The notes beneath the pieces were generated by a model. That model made no database searches. It was not told the DNA's origin and saw only the letters and a list, made by a program, of their open reading frames with translations. Source: Drouetiella sp036703255 (GTDB taxonomy: Bacteria; Cyanobacteriota; Cyanobacteriia; Elainellales; Elainellaceae). From it: a stretch of DNA of 64,000 bases. Shown in pieces: positions 41,934-50,107 of the stretch. The stretch spans positions 9,846 to 73,845 of the forward strand of contig DATNPL010000131.1 in assembly GCA_036703255.1 (NCBI GenBank). Reading direction: 5' to 3'. A program made the translations under genes and the position numbers. Numbering within the stretch: the stretch's first letter is position 1; each line of letters starts with the position of its first letter.

Positions 41934-43012
41934 AGGTATATCGGTTTTATTTCGTTCTCGTTCCTAACTTAAGACTTTCTGAAATCTTGGCCTCTAACAG
42001 TACCCTTTGTACTGTCGATCGCCATGATGAACCTTCATGCTGCACCTTAAAGTTCGGCCCAATACTCTAGACCCATTTTTAACAACGACGCTTTTAGAGA
42101 TTAGCTCAAGATTTCATGACATAGGTCGTTATTACAAATTGCGATCGACTCATCTGGCAGTCTGGCCTTGGATAAAAACGCGATCGCTCCATAGTTGCAA
42201 GTTCTGGTTGATAGAGTCTTTCACAATTGAAACCTTAAGTAAGCCTGGTAGAAAATGTAGATTGGGATTTGATACTACACCATCAGTTTTCATAAATCAA
42301 TTGAGTTTTTTGTACTATATTCTTTGTACTATTAGCACTCAGCAGAACGCTCTCCAAGGCATAGACTGCGCGGGATTGCTCCATATTTCTGTTGATTGGG
42401 TCAGGAAATTATTAAGAAAATAGGTAGCTAATTTAATCTTCTTAACTTCTGTCAATTTCAAAAAAGACGTGTTATAAGGATGGGGAACGGACAAGCAGTT
42501 AGTTCGATGTTGCTTCAAGGCACTATCATCGACTGGCTGGAGTTAAGATCTTTACCTGTTGAACTCTTAGATCATTTAGAAAGATATAAGCTAGGTTGCT
42601 TCAAATGGGTAAGGGCAAAGGACTCTAGAGCTGTTGTTTTCTATCAGTTACGGACTGATATAACCCTTCACAGCCACTTGCTTTTCTAAGCTGGCGAAAT
42701 CTTGAGCTGACGGCCTTCAAGCTTGATGTTCAAAAGATTTCAGCCTTAACAGTTGATAGTTAAATTCAACGGCAAGGCAGCTAGATTTAGGAGCAGATTG
42801 CGCGATCGCCCACTCCAAAATTCCTGGACAATCCCCCTACAGGAGATTCCGGTAGTGAAGAGATATCTTCAGCTACTGGTCAGTCTCTTTAGCAGAGCCA
42901 GAGGGTTTGAGTGCGGTGAGATTAATCTAATTGATCGCCATATTTTGGTGATTAAAACGATCGTGCGGGTTTGTTTTTTAGCTCGTAAACCTAACACATT
43001 TGAGGAGTTCTT

Positions 43013-43207
43013 ATGCATTATTTATTAGTTGATACACGCCAAAGACCACTGGGTACTATGAACAGCGACAAGGTTTATTCGGTGGGTGATACCTTGCAAA
43101 ATCATGATGCCCAAGGATATACCGTGATTGGATTGAACGGGTTCAAGCAGCTCTCTCAGACCCAATCCTTAACGGTAATTCCCCTTAAGGCTGCGATCGG
43201 TAGCTAA
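43013..43207 (+). CDS. Small protein, 64 residues, unknown function
   Basis: MHYLLVDTRQRPLGTMNSDK opens the frame, six bases after a clear GAGGAG ribosome binding site. A compact beta-type sequence follows (YSVGDTLQNHDAQGYTVIGL). It has no Cys and no membrane segment. The strong ribosome binding site, at the end of a long gene-poor stretch, makes a real gene likely. No family recognised. Confidence 0.68.
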   Translation: MHYLLVDTRQRPLGTMNSDKVYSVGDTLQNHDAQGYTVIGLNGFKQLSQTQSLTVIPLKAAIGS

Positions 43208-43410
43208 CTTGTAGGTGCAAGTTGCCAAGCCCTCTACGAAACGGCTTGGCTCATGCAATTAAAAATGGCTGCAAATTAGAGTCGAAGTGATTGTAGGCTA
43301 CATCAGCTCTCTCTCAGAGGTTAAATCTTTGAGGATGATCGATGTAGCCTATTTTTAATAGCCCTCTTGCGTATGTTATGGGGCTTCAAAAAAGCTTGGA
43401 TGCAAGCAGG

Positions 43411-44043
43411 CTAATGTTCAAATATATTTTGATATTGCAGCAGATCTAGCGCGACCAAGGTAGGCAGACAGGCAAAACACTGTTGCGCTAAATCCCATCG
43501 CTCTTCTCGTTTCAACATCTCTATGAGCTTTAAGCGAGCGCTGAGCAGGTATCGCACATCATTTGCCGCATAGCGAAGCTGCTCGTTCGATAAGCTAGAG
43601 GCATTCCCCCAATCAGAACTCTGGGCAGTCTTATCTAGCTCTACCTGCTCTAGTTCTTGTATCAAGTCTTTTAGCCCATGCTTGGGGCTATAGGTGCGCG
43701 CTAATTTGCTAGCAATCTTCGTGCAAAAGACTGGCTGCACCTGGATATCCAGATAGTATTGCAGAGTGGCCAGGTCGAAACGGGCAAAATGGAAAACTTT
43801 GGGAATGGTGCTGGTCTCTAGGAGCCGTTTGAGCAAGGGGGCTTCCGTTTGCCGTTGAGCCACTCGCACGACGGTCACTCTGCCCTCAGGGTCACAAAGC
43901 TGCACCAAACAGAGGCGATCGCGCTGCGGCACCAACCCCATTGTTTCTGTATCTACGGCGATCGCCCCTGCCTGTAAGTATTCTTCTAAGCTCTCATTCG
44001 AGAGATCGCGATCGTACACCTGAAAATCTTTCAATGTTGACAT
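43411..44043 (-). CDS. rnd: Ribonuclease D-type 3'-5' exonuclease
   Basis: The 210-residue protein is the DEDDy exonuclease domain alone: D31 and E33 (AVDTETMGL), D90 (FHFARFDLATL), Y158 and D162 (LRYAANDVRYL). It lacks the HRDC domains of E. coli RNase D, as is common in cyanobacteria. The enzyme trims 3' ends of tRNA precursors and other structured RNAs. It is followed, on the same strand upstream, by the CAP-domain gene with 38 bases between, so the two may share a transcript. Confidence 0.92.
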   Translation of the reverse strand: MSTLKDFQVYDRDLSNESLEEYLQAGAIAVDTETMGLVPQRDRLCLVQLCDPEGRVTVVRVAQRQTEAPLLKRLLETSTIPKVFHFARFDLATLQYYLDIQVQPVFCTKIASKLARTYSPKHGLKDLIQELEQVELDKTAQSSDWGNASSLSNEQLRYAANDVRYLLSARLKLIEMLKREERWDLAQQCFACLPTLVALDLLQYQNIFEH

Positions 44044-44081
44044 CTGATTATTGATATCTGATTTTTTAAGCTTTGCTCAGA

Positions 44082-44708
44082 TTAGCGCTGAATAAAGATT
44101 TGAGTAAAGTACCATTCGCCCTGAGCATTTTGGGCTACCCCAATTCCGGTTAGGTTGTAGTTGCCCTCAATATTCTGGCGGTGTCCTGTGCTTTTGACCC
44201 AGCCCTCTACAGCTTGGCGATCGGGGGCATCATATCCCATGTTGTAGGCCACATTTTCCGCTGCGCTACGGTAAGAAATAGACTCACCAATGGCGGAAAC
44301 TCTAGCGTTGAAACCATCATGGTTTAGGGCACGGCTTTTTGCCATGTTCTGGCTGTGCTGACGCGCTTGCTGAGCAATTGCAGAATTGGAGCTAAGCAAC
44401 GGCAGACCGTTCTGTTGGCGATACTGATTGATTTGCTGAAAGATTGCTTCCTCCAACGCAGCCTCCGAGCCTTCTATGTTCTGCGCTACCACAGGATTGT
44501 TGGCTCGATGGAGGCTGTTGGATGAATTGAGGCTGTTAGATGAATTGAGGCTGTTAGATGAATGAAGGCTGTTGGCTGAGTGACGCATCCCCACCTGCTC
44601 TAAAAATCCTTGAACCGCAGAGAGAGGCTGAAAAGGCTGAATAGATTGAGGCATGAGCAGAAATGCTGAAGTCCATGCGGCTGCGGTTAGCCAATGATTA
44701 AGCATCAC
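44082..44708 (-). CDS. Exported CAP (SCP/PR-1) domain protein
   Basis: The 208-residue protein starts with a signal-like segment (LTAAAWTSAFLLMPQSIQ). Then comes a low-complexity stretch with four units of the type SLNSSN (about residues 43-66), coded by an 18-bp tandem repeat. The CAP domain (about 85-208) shows INQYRQQNGLPLL, ARQHSQNMAKSRALNHDGF, AENVAYNMG, VEGWVKSTGHRQNI and TGIGVAQNAQGEWYFTQIF. CAP proteins are secreted and of varied function; several bind lipids or act in wall remodelling. Role here unknown. Confidence 0.88.
   Translation of the reverse strand: MMLNHWLTAAAWTSAFLLMPQSIQPFQPLSAVQGFLEQVGMRHSANSLHSSNSLNSSNSLNSSNSLHRANNPVVAQNIEGSEAALEEAIFQQINQYRQQNGLPLLSSNSAIAQQARQHSQNMAKSRALNHDGFNARVSAIGESISYRSAAENVAYNMGYDAPDRQAVEGWVKSTGHRQNIEGNYNLTGIGVAQNAQGEWYFTQIFIQR
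44511..44582. repeat. 18-bp tandem repeat inside the CAP gene
   Basis: Four units of GAGGCTGTTGGATGAATT type (44511, 44529, 44547, 44565) with one to several changes each. The frame-preserving period adds six residues per unit to the linker before the CAP domain, so copy number may vary between strains. Confidence 0.85.
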
Positions 44709-44840
44709 AAAAACATCTCCTATCTGAGTGCGACATCCTTTAGAGTAGTCACGATAGGTTGAGGCTGGGTGTAATCTCGATCAATGACGCGATCGCTGCA
44801 ACATGCTCTTTACAGTCCCTGAATAGTCTCTGAATTAGCT

Positions 44841-46100
44841 CTACTCAGGCATCATATCTAGAGCTTTAATCACCGTTTGGACATCTTTGTCACCCCGTCC
44901 AGAACAGTTGATCACAATGCGAGGACTGCCTTCCAGCTGAGGACAAAGGACTTCTAAATACGCGATCGCATGAGCTGTTTCCAAGGCTGGAATAATCCCT
45001 TCTAGACGCGAGAGCTGCTGCAAGCCTTCTAAGGCTTGGCGATCGGTAATGCTGTAATACTCTGCCCGACCCGAATCTTTCAAAAAGCTGTGTTCTGGCC
45101 CGACGCCAGGGTAGTCCAATCCAGCGCTAATGGAATAGGGTTCGATCACTTGGCCGTCTTGATCTTGCAGCAGATAGCTCATGGCACCATGCAAAACCCC
45201 AACCCGTCCTCGCGTCAGCGTAGCCGCATGCTTTTCGGAATCGGCACCTTCACCCGCAGCCTCAATGCCAATCATCCGAACCTGAGATTCTTCTATAAAC
45301 TCATGGAATAGCCCCATAGCATTGGAACCGCCGCCAACGCAGGCCAATAAAATATCGGGTAAGCCACCCCATTTTTCTTGACATTGCGATCGCGTTTCTT
45401 GCCCAATGACTGCTTGAAAGTCTCGCACAATCATGGGATAGGGATGTGGCCCTGCCACCGACCCTAGAATGTAGTGGGTCGTCTCAACGTTAGTTACCCA
45501 ATCCCGAATGGCTTCTGAGGTCGCATCCTTTAGGGTGCCCGTCCCTGCCGCTACAGGGCGCACCTCTGCCCCCATGAGCCGCATCCGAAACACATTGAGC
45601 GCTTGCCGCTCCATGTCATGAACACCCATGTAAATAATGCAATCTAGCCCAAACCGAGCACAAACCGTTGCGGTAGCCACGCCATGCTGTCCGGCTCCAG
45701 TTTCAGCGATGATGCGGCGTTTGCCCATGCGCTTAGCCAGCAGCACTTGTCCTAGGGCGTTATTAATCTTGTGCGCCCCAGTGTGGTTAAGGTCTTCCCG
45801 CTTTAGATAAATCTGTGCGCCTGTTCCGTCTGGGCGGGCAAAGTGCTGGGTCAAGCGCTCAGCAAAGTAAAGAGGGGTCGCTCTGCCCACATAGTCTTTG
45901 AGCAAGCCTTGCAGCTCTTGCTGAAATTCTGGATCGTTGCGATATTGATAGAAAGCTGCTTCCAATTCGCTCAAGGCTGGCATCAAAGTTTCGGGAACGT
46001 ACTTGCCGCCAAACTTGCCAAAGCGACCCAGAGCATCGGGGCGTTGGGCAGTTTGGGGTTCAGAAGTAGAAGAGCCGAGGGTGAGGGGGGTGAGAGTCAC
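44841..46100 (-). CDS. trpB: Tryptophan synthase beta subunit
   Basis: The 419-residue protein is TrpB: GRFGKFGGKYVPETLMPALS, the PLP lysine K111 in HTGAHKINNALGQ, ETGAGQHGVATATVCARFG, the serine-binding GGGSNAMGLF and the C-terminal SGRGDKDVQT. It condenses indole with L-serine to tryptophan. An N-terminal extension of about 20 residues (Thr/Ser-rich) precedes the core. It is divergent from the SUI1 gene. trpA is not adjacent, as is usual in cyanobacteria. Confidence 0.97.
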   Translation of the reverse strand: MTLTPLTLGSSTSEPQTAQRPDALGRFGKFGGKYVPETLMPALSELEAAFYQYRNDPEFQQELQGLLKDYVGRATPLYFAERLTQHFARPDGTGAQIYLKREDLNHTGAHKINNALGQVLLAKRMGKRRIIAETGAGQHGVATATVCARFGLDCIIYMGVHDMERQALNVFRMRLMGAEVRPVAAGTGTLKDATSEAIRDWVTNVETTHYILGSVAGPHPYPMIVRDFQAVIGQETRSQCQEKWGGLPDILLACVGGGSNAMGLFHEFIEESQVRMIGIEAAGEGADSEKHAATLTRGRVGVLHGAMSYLLQDQDGQVIEPYSISAGLDYPGVGPEHSFLKDSGRAEYYSITDRQALEGLQQLSRLEGIIPALETAHAIAYLEVLCPQLEGSPRIVINCSGRGDKDVQTVIKALDMMPE

Positions 46101-46209
46101 AGCAGATCAGAGGGGATAGTAGAGTAGTCCCTATTATAAAGAGTCCAAGCGGTGCAAATCCTTAAAAGACAGATTGCTTCCTCTGTTTCAACCCTAGGTT
46201 GACCTTCAA

Positions 46210-46581
46210 ATGTCTACTTCTAACCGTAAAAATTCTTCTCAATCTAAAGCGATCGCCCGTGTAGTCTATTCCGAATTTGGCAGTGCCGCCACCCAAAATT
46301 CTGAAGCTTTAGAGCGACCGATCGCAGAACTCCCGCCCAACCAGCAAAACCTGCGCGTCCAGGCTTCTCGCAAGGGGCGTAAAGGCAAAACCGTGACCGT
46401 TATCACCGGATTTCAGGCAAAACCTGAAACGCTGGCAGATTTACTCAAGCAGCTCAAGGCACAGTGTGGTGCAGGGGGAACCCTAAAAGACAATGAAATT
46501 GAAATCCAGGGCGATCATGGCCAGAAGCTGGTGCAAATTCTAATTCAGATGGGTTACAAGGCAAAGGTGAGCGGCGGTTGA
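46210..46581 (+). CDS. SUI1/eIF1-family translation factor (YciH type)
   Basis: The 123-residue protein has a 45-residue basic N-terminus and a SUI1 domain: RKGKTVTVITGFQAKPETLA, LLKQLKAQCGAGGTLKDNEI, QGDHGQKLVQILIQMGYKAK. The domain is homologous to eukaryotic eIF1 and bacterial YciH, which influence initiation fidelity. It is single-copy and small, as usual. Convergent with the next gene, with 17 bases between the stops. Confidence 0.93.
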   Translation: MSTSNRKNSSQSKAIARVVYSEFGSAATQNSEALERPIAELPPNQQNLRVQASRKGRKGKTVTVITGFQAKPETLADLLKQLKAQCGAGGTLKDNEIEIQGDHGQKLVQILIQMGYKAKVSGG

Positions 46582-46598
46582 AAGTTGAAAGCAGAGCA

Positions 46599-46898
46599 TT
46601 AAACTCCTACCTCTTCCAGAACCTTTTGCATCTCTTCCCAAGTTAACCCCTGCTGAAGATACCGAATGTTATCAGGCTGATAGGGAGCCACTAGCCGATC
46701 GATCGCCACAATTTTAGCCTCATCGGGCAGCATGGGCACATCTGGGTCAAAGGCCGTAGAGCGCACTAGCGAACTAGAAAAGCCTTTGAAAATCACCAGC
46801 TCATCCTGTTCACCCGCGATCTCTGCGGTGACGAGGAGGACTTCTTGGGGACGCTTCAGCGTGTATTGCTCTAAACGAAAAGCGATCGCGTGATTCAC
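46599..46898 (-). CDS. Conserved protein of 99 residues, unknown function
   Basis: MNHAIAFRLEQYTLKRPQEV opens the product; it continues as a beta-rich protein with DELVIFKGFSSSLVRSTAFD and ends in GLTWEEMQKVLEEVGV. From memory it resembles small cyanobacterial proteins annotated only as domains of unknown function. It lies 59 bases downstream of the J-domain gene on the same strand and could be co-transcribed with the clp cluster. Confidence 0.8.
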   Translation of the reverse strand: MNHAIAFRLEQYTLKRPQEVLLVTAEIAGEQDELVIFKGFSSSLVRSTAFDPDVPMLPDEAKIVAIDRLVAPYQPDNIRYLQQGLTWEEMQKVLEEVGV

Positions 46899-46957
46899 AG
46901 CTATTTTCTCCCTGATGCACCGCTCAATTTTATGGGACGGGCTAGCTAAAGCTTTCT

Positions 46958-47590
46958 CTAATACAGTTCAAGCTGTTCTAATCGCTGAAAGTCTCGATTG
47001 ACCTCTTGCCAGAGAGACTTGTTATGCGGATCGGTACGCAGCGCCTTTTTAAGGTAAATTCTGGCCTTCTCACCCTGCCGATTTTGAATTAAGTATCGAG
47101 CAAACCGCTGGTAAGTAATGGCCTGCCACTGCCGCACTTCAATATCTTCTGGCAGTCGCTGTGCCAACCCTTCTACCAGAGCGATCGCTCTAGGAAATCG
47201 CTGTTCTTTCAGAATTTGCTGAAGTTGCCCATAGGCCTCGCGCTTCAACTTGCGATCGGTAGGGGATAGCTCTGGAGAATTTTGTAAAGGTGGCGATTTA
47301 GATTTTACCGATACCTTGACCTGAGCAGACTTGGGCGGAGAAGCCGGACGCTCTTGCTTGAGGTTTACGGTCGGTGAATCTTTATCACTTGCTGGAGGCT
47401 GAACAACATTAATCAGCCGACGATAGGCATCTGTAAGCTGAATAAACTTTTCTTTGGCCTGCTGCTGGTTGTCTGGATTGGAGTCTGGATGGTAAATTCT
47501 TGCCAAACGGCGATATGAGGCTTTGATATCTTCGTAGGAAGCCCCCATTCTCAAACCCAAAACCCGATAGCAGTCTGCAATCTCCATCAA
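46958..47590 (-). CDS. J-domain protein
   Basis: The 210-residue protein has an N-terminal J domain (about 5-65) with the HPD motif at 34-36 (LARIYHPDSNPDN). A charged Ser/Lys/Pro linker and a C-terminal helical domain (about 115-205) with TPR-like character follow (FPRAIALVEGLAQRLPEDIE, RIYLKKALRTDPHNKSLW). J domains stimulate Hsp70 ATPase. There is no zinc-finger or substrate-binding DnaJ domain, so it is a specialised co-chaperone. It follows clpP3 by 149 bases on the same strand, linking it to the protease cluster. Confidence 0.9.
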   Translation of the reverse strand: MMEIADCYRVLGLRMGASYEDIKASYRRLARIYHPDSNPDNQQQAKEKFIQLTDAYRRLINVVQPPASDKDSPTVNLKQERPASPPKSAQVKVSVKSKSPPLQNSPELSPTDRKLKREAYGQLQQILKEQRFPRAIALVEGLAQRLPEDIEVRQWQAITYQRFARYLIQNRQGEKARIYLKKALRTDPHNKSLWQEVNRDFQRLEQLELY

Positions 47591-47685
47591 TGCGTCTGCG
47601 AACAGAACTGTCTATAAACCTGTTTACAAACTCGAATTTGGGCGATCTTCTTTTACAAGAATTTACTTTGTATATGTATGAATAA

Positions 47686-47711
47686 TGGCAGAACTTCCAA
47701 CAGTTCTGCCA
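47686..47711 (-). terminator. 10-bp hairpin after clpP3
   Basis: TGGCAGAACT (47686-47695) pairs with AGTTCTGCCA (47702-47711). It lies 29 bases past the clpP3 stop. The T-tract is weak, so read-through to the J-domain gene is possible. Confidence 0.6.
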
Positions 47712-47739
47712 CCCATGATAAGCGAAGTTCAGATCTCGC

Positions 47740-48339
47740 TTAAGTTGTTTGATCAACCACGCGATCGATTAATCCATAGGCCATCGCTTCTTCGGCAGAC
47801 ATAAAGTTGTCGCGATCGGTATCTTTGGCAATCTGCTCAACCGATTTGCCCGTGTGGTGCGCCATTAACTCGTTTAGCTCTTGCCGAACTCTCAGAATTT
47901 GCTTGGCTTCAATATCGATATCGGTTGCCTGTCTACGACCGCCTGTACCCCCCAACGGCTGGTGAATCATGATGCGGGAGTGAGGCAAGGCGAGCCGCTT
48001 CCCTTTGCTGCCTGCCGTCAGCAAAAACGCACCCATAGAAGCCGCTAAGCCCACGCAAATGGTGACGACTTCTGACTTGATATGCTGCATGGTGTCATAA
48101 ATGGCCATGCCTGCCGTCACTGACCCGCCAGGGGAGTTGATATAGAGATAAATGGGCTTAGTTTGATCATCTGAATCCAGATAGAGCATGTAAGCCACGA
48201 TCGCATTCGCAATGCCATCGTCTACTTCTTCTGAGAGAAAAATAATTCGCTCTCGAAACAGCCGCTCATAAATGTTGATCCACTGCTCGTAGGAGCTACC
48301 GGGAAGACGGTATGGGACGCTGGGAACTCCAATAGGCAT
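47740..48339 (-). CDS. clpP3: ClpP protease subunit (active, ClpP3-type)
   Basis: The 199-residue protein keeps the catalytic triad: S101 (GLAASMGAFLL), H126 (RIMIHQPLGG) and D177 (TDRDNFM). It is the only active subunit of the three tandem paralogs. Known: in Synechococcus the active ClpP3 and inactive ClpR form a mixed ring that works with ClpC. The 48-base gap to the preceding paralog supports an operon. Length is typical. The related start MPIGVPSVPYRLPGS of this and MPVDGVLRVPYNIPGS of the second paralog show recent common origin. Confidence 0.95.
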   Translation of the reverse strand: MPIGVPSVPYRLPGSSYEQWINIYERLFRERIIFLSEEVDDGIANAIVAYMLYLDSDDQTKPIYLYINSPGGSVTAGMAIYDTMQHIKSEVVTICVGLAASMGAFLLTAGSKGKRLALPHSRIMIHQPLGGTGGRRQATDIDIEAKQILRVRQELNELMAHHTGKSVEQIAKDTDRDNFMSAEEAMAYGLIDRVVDQTT

Positions 48340-48386
48340 AGGTTTAAGAAGGTTAAGGATAGAGAACTTAGGTAACGGCCACAGGG

Positions 48387-49034
48387 CTAGACAAGATCTT
48401 TGGGGCTTTCAAGCACGCGATCGATCAGCCCATAGTCTTTTGCCTGTTGCGGAGTCATGTAAAGCGTACGATTGGTGTCTTTGGTAATCTGCTCAACCGA
48501 TTGCCCTGTAGTTTCAGCCAGGATTTGCAGCATCAGAGCTTTCTTAGACAGCACCTCTCTCGCCGTAATCTCAATATCGGTCGCCTGACCCTGACCGCCG
48601 ATACGAGGGTGATCAAGGACGATAGTGGAATGCGGCAAACTCACGCGATTGCCCTTTGTGCCTGCCGCTAGCAGCATTGCCGCCATGCCCACTGCCTGAC
48701 CCAAGCAAATGGTCATCACCGGAGACTTAATATGCCGCATCGTGTCATAGATTGCCATGCCCGCCATAATCGACATATTGCCTGCCGTGACGTTAGCCAT
48801 GCCCGCATCCACCGGATCACCCAGCGAGTTGATATAGAGTCGAATGGGTTTGGTCTGGTCTTCCGAATCTAGATAAAGCAGCGCAGAAATGATCGAGTTT
48901 GCCAAACCATCCGTCAGCGGTTGATTCAAGAAAATAATCCGCTCTTGGCTCAAGCGCGTGAAGATATTGATCCACTGCCAGTTTTGGCTACCTGGAATGT
49001 TGTATGGAACTCGTAAAACACCATCGACAGGCAT
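48387..49034 (-). CDS. Inactive ClpP paralog (second ClpR-like subunit)
   Basis: The 215-residue protein is ClpP-like but has lost the triad. Ser is replaced by Gly (GQAVGMAAM), His by Asp (IVLDHPRIGG) and Asp by Thr (TNRTLYM). It also carries an insert of about 15 residues (SLGDPVDAGMANVTAGNMS) where active ClpP has SPGGSVTAGM, comparable to the L1 loop of plastid ClpR. It can be structural only, probably in a mixed ring with ClpP3. It lies between clpR and clpP3, 48 and 71 bases from its neighbours. Many cyanobacteria have only one clpR here, so this is an added copy, possibly a recent duplicate of the clpP3 side (see N-terminus). Confidence 0.9.
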   Translation of the reverse strand: MPVDGVLRVPYNIPGSQNWQWINIFTRLSQERIIFLNQPLTDGLANSIISALLYLDSEDQTKPIRLYINSLGDPVDAGMANVTAGNMSIMAGMAIYDTMRHIKSPVMTICLGQAVGMAAMLLAAGTKGNRVSLPHSTIVLDHPRIGGQGQATDIEITAREVLSKKALMLQILAETTGQSVEQITKDTNRTLYMTPQQAKDYGLIDRVLESPKDLV

Positions 49035-49105
49035 AGGTCTAGAAGATAGAGAATGTGAACGGCTTACTCAGATTAAGCCTTGCTTTGTTTATGACGTTGG
49101 GAGGC

Positions 49106-49789
49106 TTAAATAACCGCTGGCAAAGGCTTAGGCAAGTCTTTGATGCTTTCTAACACGCGATCGATTAACCCATACTCTTTTGCCACCTGGGGGGTCATGT
49201 AGAGGGTGCGATCGGTATCTTTGGCAATCTTCTCGACTGGCTGACCTGTGCTCTTAGAGAGAATATCGAGCATTGCGGCTTTATTCTCCAACACTTCTTT
49301 CGCCCGAATTTGGATGTCGGTTGCCTGACCCCTTGCGCCTGTGCGGGGCTGGTTCAAAACGATCGTGGCATGGGGCAAGCTGGCTCGAAAGCCCTTGGCA
49401 CCTGCCGCCAAAATCATCGCAGCCGTACCCATTGCCTGACCCAAACAAATGGTGTGAACTGGAGGCTTGACGTAGTTGATGGTGTCGCAGACCGCAAAGG
49501 CTTCAGTTTCGTAGCCGATCGCATCTCCGGTGTACCAGGAAGTCCCTACCGAATTGATGTAGAAGAAGATCGGTTTGTCGGGATCTTCAAACTGTAAGTA
49601 CAGCAGTTGGGCAATGATCAACTTTGTCACATCAACCCCTAGCTGCCGCTTGAAGTCATCCGATGAGACCAACGGCAGCCCCAGGTAAATAATGCGTTCC
49701 TTCAACAGCAGTGAAGGTAGGTCTGGTGGCGGAGTGCGATAAGAGACATCTCCGTAGTATTGCGACTGAACCGCTTTAATAGAACCCAT
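49106..49789 (-). CDS. clpR: ClpR, inactive Clp protease subunit
   Basis: The 227-residue protein matches cyanobacterial ClpR. The triad is lost: Ser to Gly (GQAMGTAAM), His to Asn (IVLNQPRTG), Asp to Thr (TDRTLYM). An extra loop lies after YINSVG (TSWYTGDAIGYETEAF). The N-terminus (YYGDVSYRTPPPDLPSLLL) is the long ClpR type. ClpR is needed to build the ClpP3/R core of the ClpC protease. It is first in the cluster clpR, ClpR-like, clpP3, J-domain, and faces the VWA gene divergently. Confidence 0.94.
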   Translation of the reverse strand: MGSIKAVQSQYYGDVSYRTPPPDLPSLLLKERIIYLGLPLVSSDDFKRQLGVDVTKLIIAQLLYLQFEDPDKPIFFYINSVGTSWYTGDAIGYETEAFAVCDTINYVKPPVHTICLGQAMGTAAMILAAGAKGFRASLPHATIVLNQPRTGARGQATDIQIRAKEVLENKAAMLDILSKSTGQPVEKIAKDTDRTLYMTPQVAKEYGLIDRVLESIKDLPKPLPAVI

Positions 49790-50107
49790 ATTTGATAAAA
49801 CCCGAGCGTGCTGTTGCTTAAAAAAGGAGCATCGTTTTTATCATAGTAACGTAAACCCGTGGGCAACCGTGACCGCTGGTAAAGGCGATCAAGCTAGTGA
49901 TATCCGAACCTCCAGGACATCTAGGCGTAAATAGTTGAGAGCAAACACCCTCCGTAAAGCTAGGATGGCAAAATGAAGTTACACCTCTCGATACCTGTGC
50001 TTACCGCTTGCGTTTAGGGTCTTGCATCTGAACCTCTGCAAGACCCTGTGCCCATCGCGATCGCTTGCTTCTCCTCAATCCCATTTCTAACTTTGGAGCC
50101 TTCCACC
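49790..50107. promoter_or_regulatory. Divergent clpR / VWA promoter region
   Basis: This 318-base gap holds the promoters of both genes. Near the VWA side GGGTCTTGCA (50017-50026) pairs with TGCAAGACCC (50037-50046), a 10-bp perfect hairpin ending 61 bases before the VWA start, thus likely within its mRNA leader. It has no T-tract and could affect translation. An upstream GTG-type frame start at 50048 would place the hairpin just before it. Confidence 0.45.

Larger units (their letters stand above)
41483..43012. other. Gene-poor stretch with two inverted repeats
   Basis: About 1.5 kb carry no gene I can support. Frames at 42037-42423, 42480-42689 and 42753-43028 lack good ribosome binding sites, have no recognisable domain and have composition unlike neighbouring genes; they could be remnants. 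Two long inverted repeats stand at 41552-41617 and 41862-41933. The region may be decayed or hold small RNAs. Confidence 0.5.

Noticed and set aside
42037..42423. 128-codon frame in the gene-poor stretch
   Set aside because: No ribosome binding site, no recognisable motif; described only as a possible remnant.
42480..43028. Frames of 69 and 91 codons (42480-42689 and 42753-43028)
   Set aside because: The first has an AAGG directly at the ATG with no spacing, the second starts at TTG without a ribosome binding site; neither resembles a known protein.
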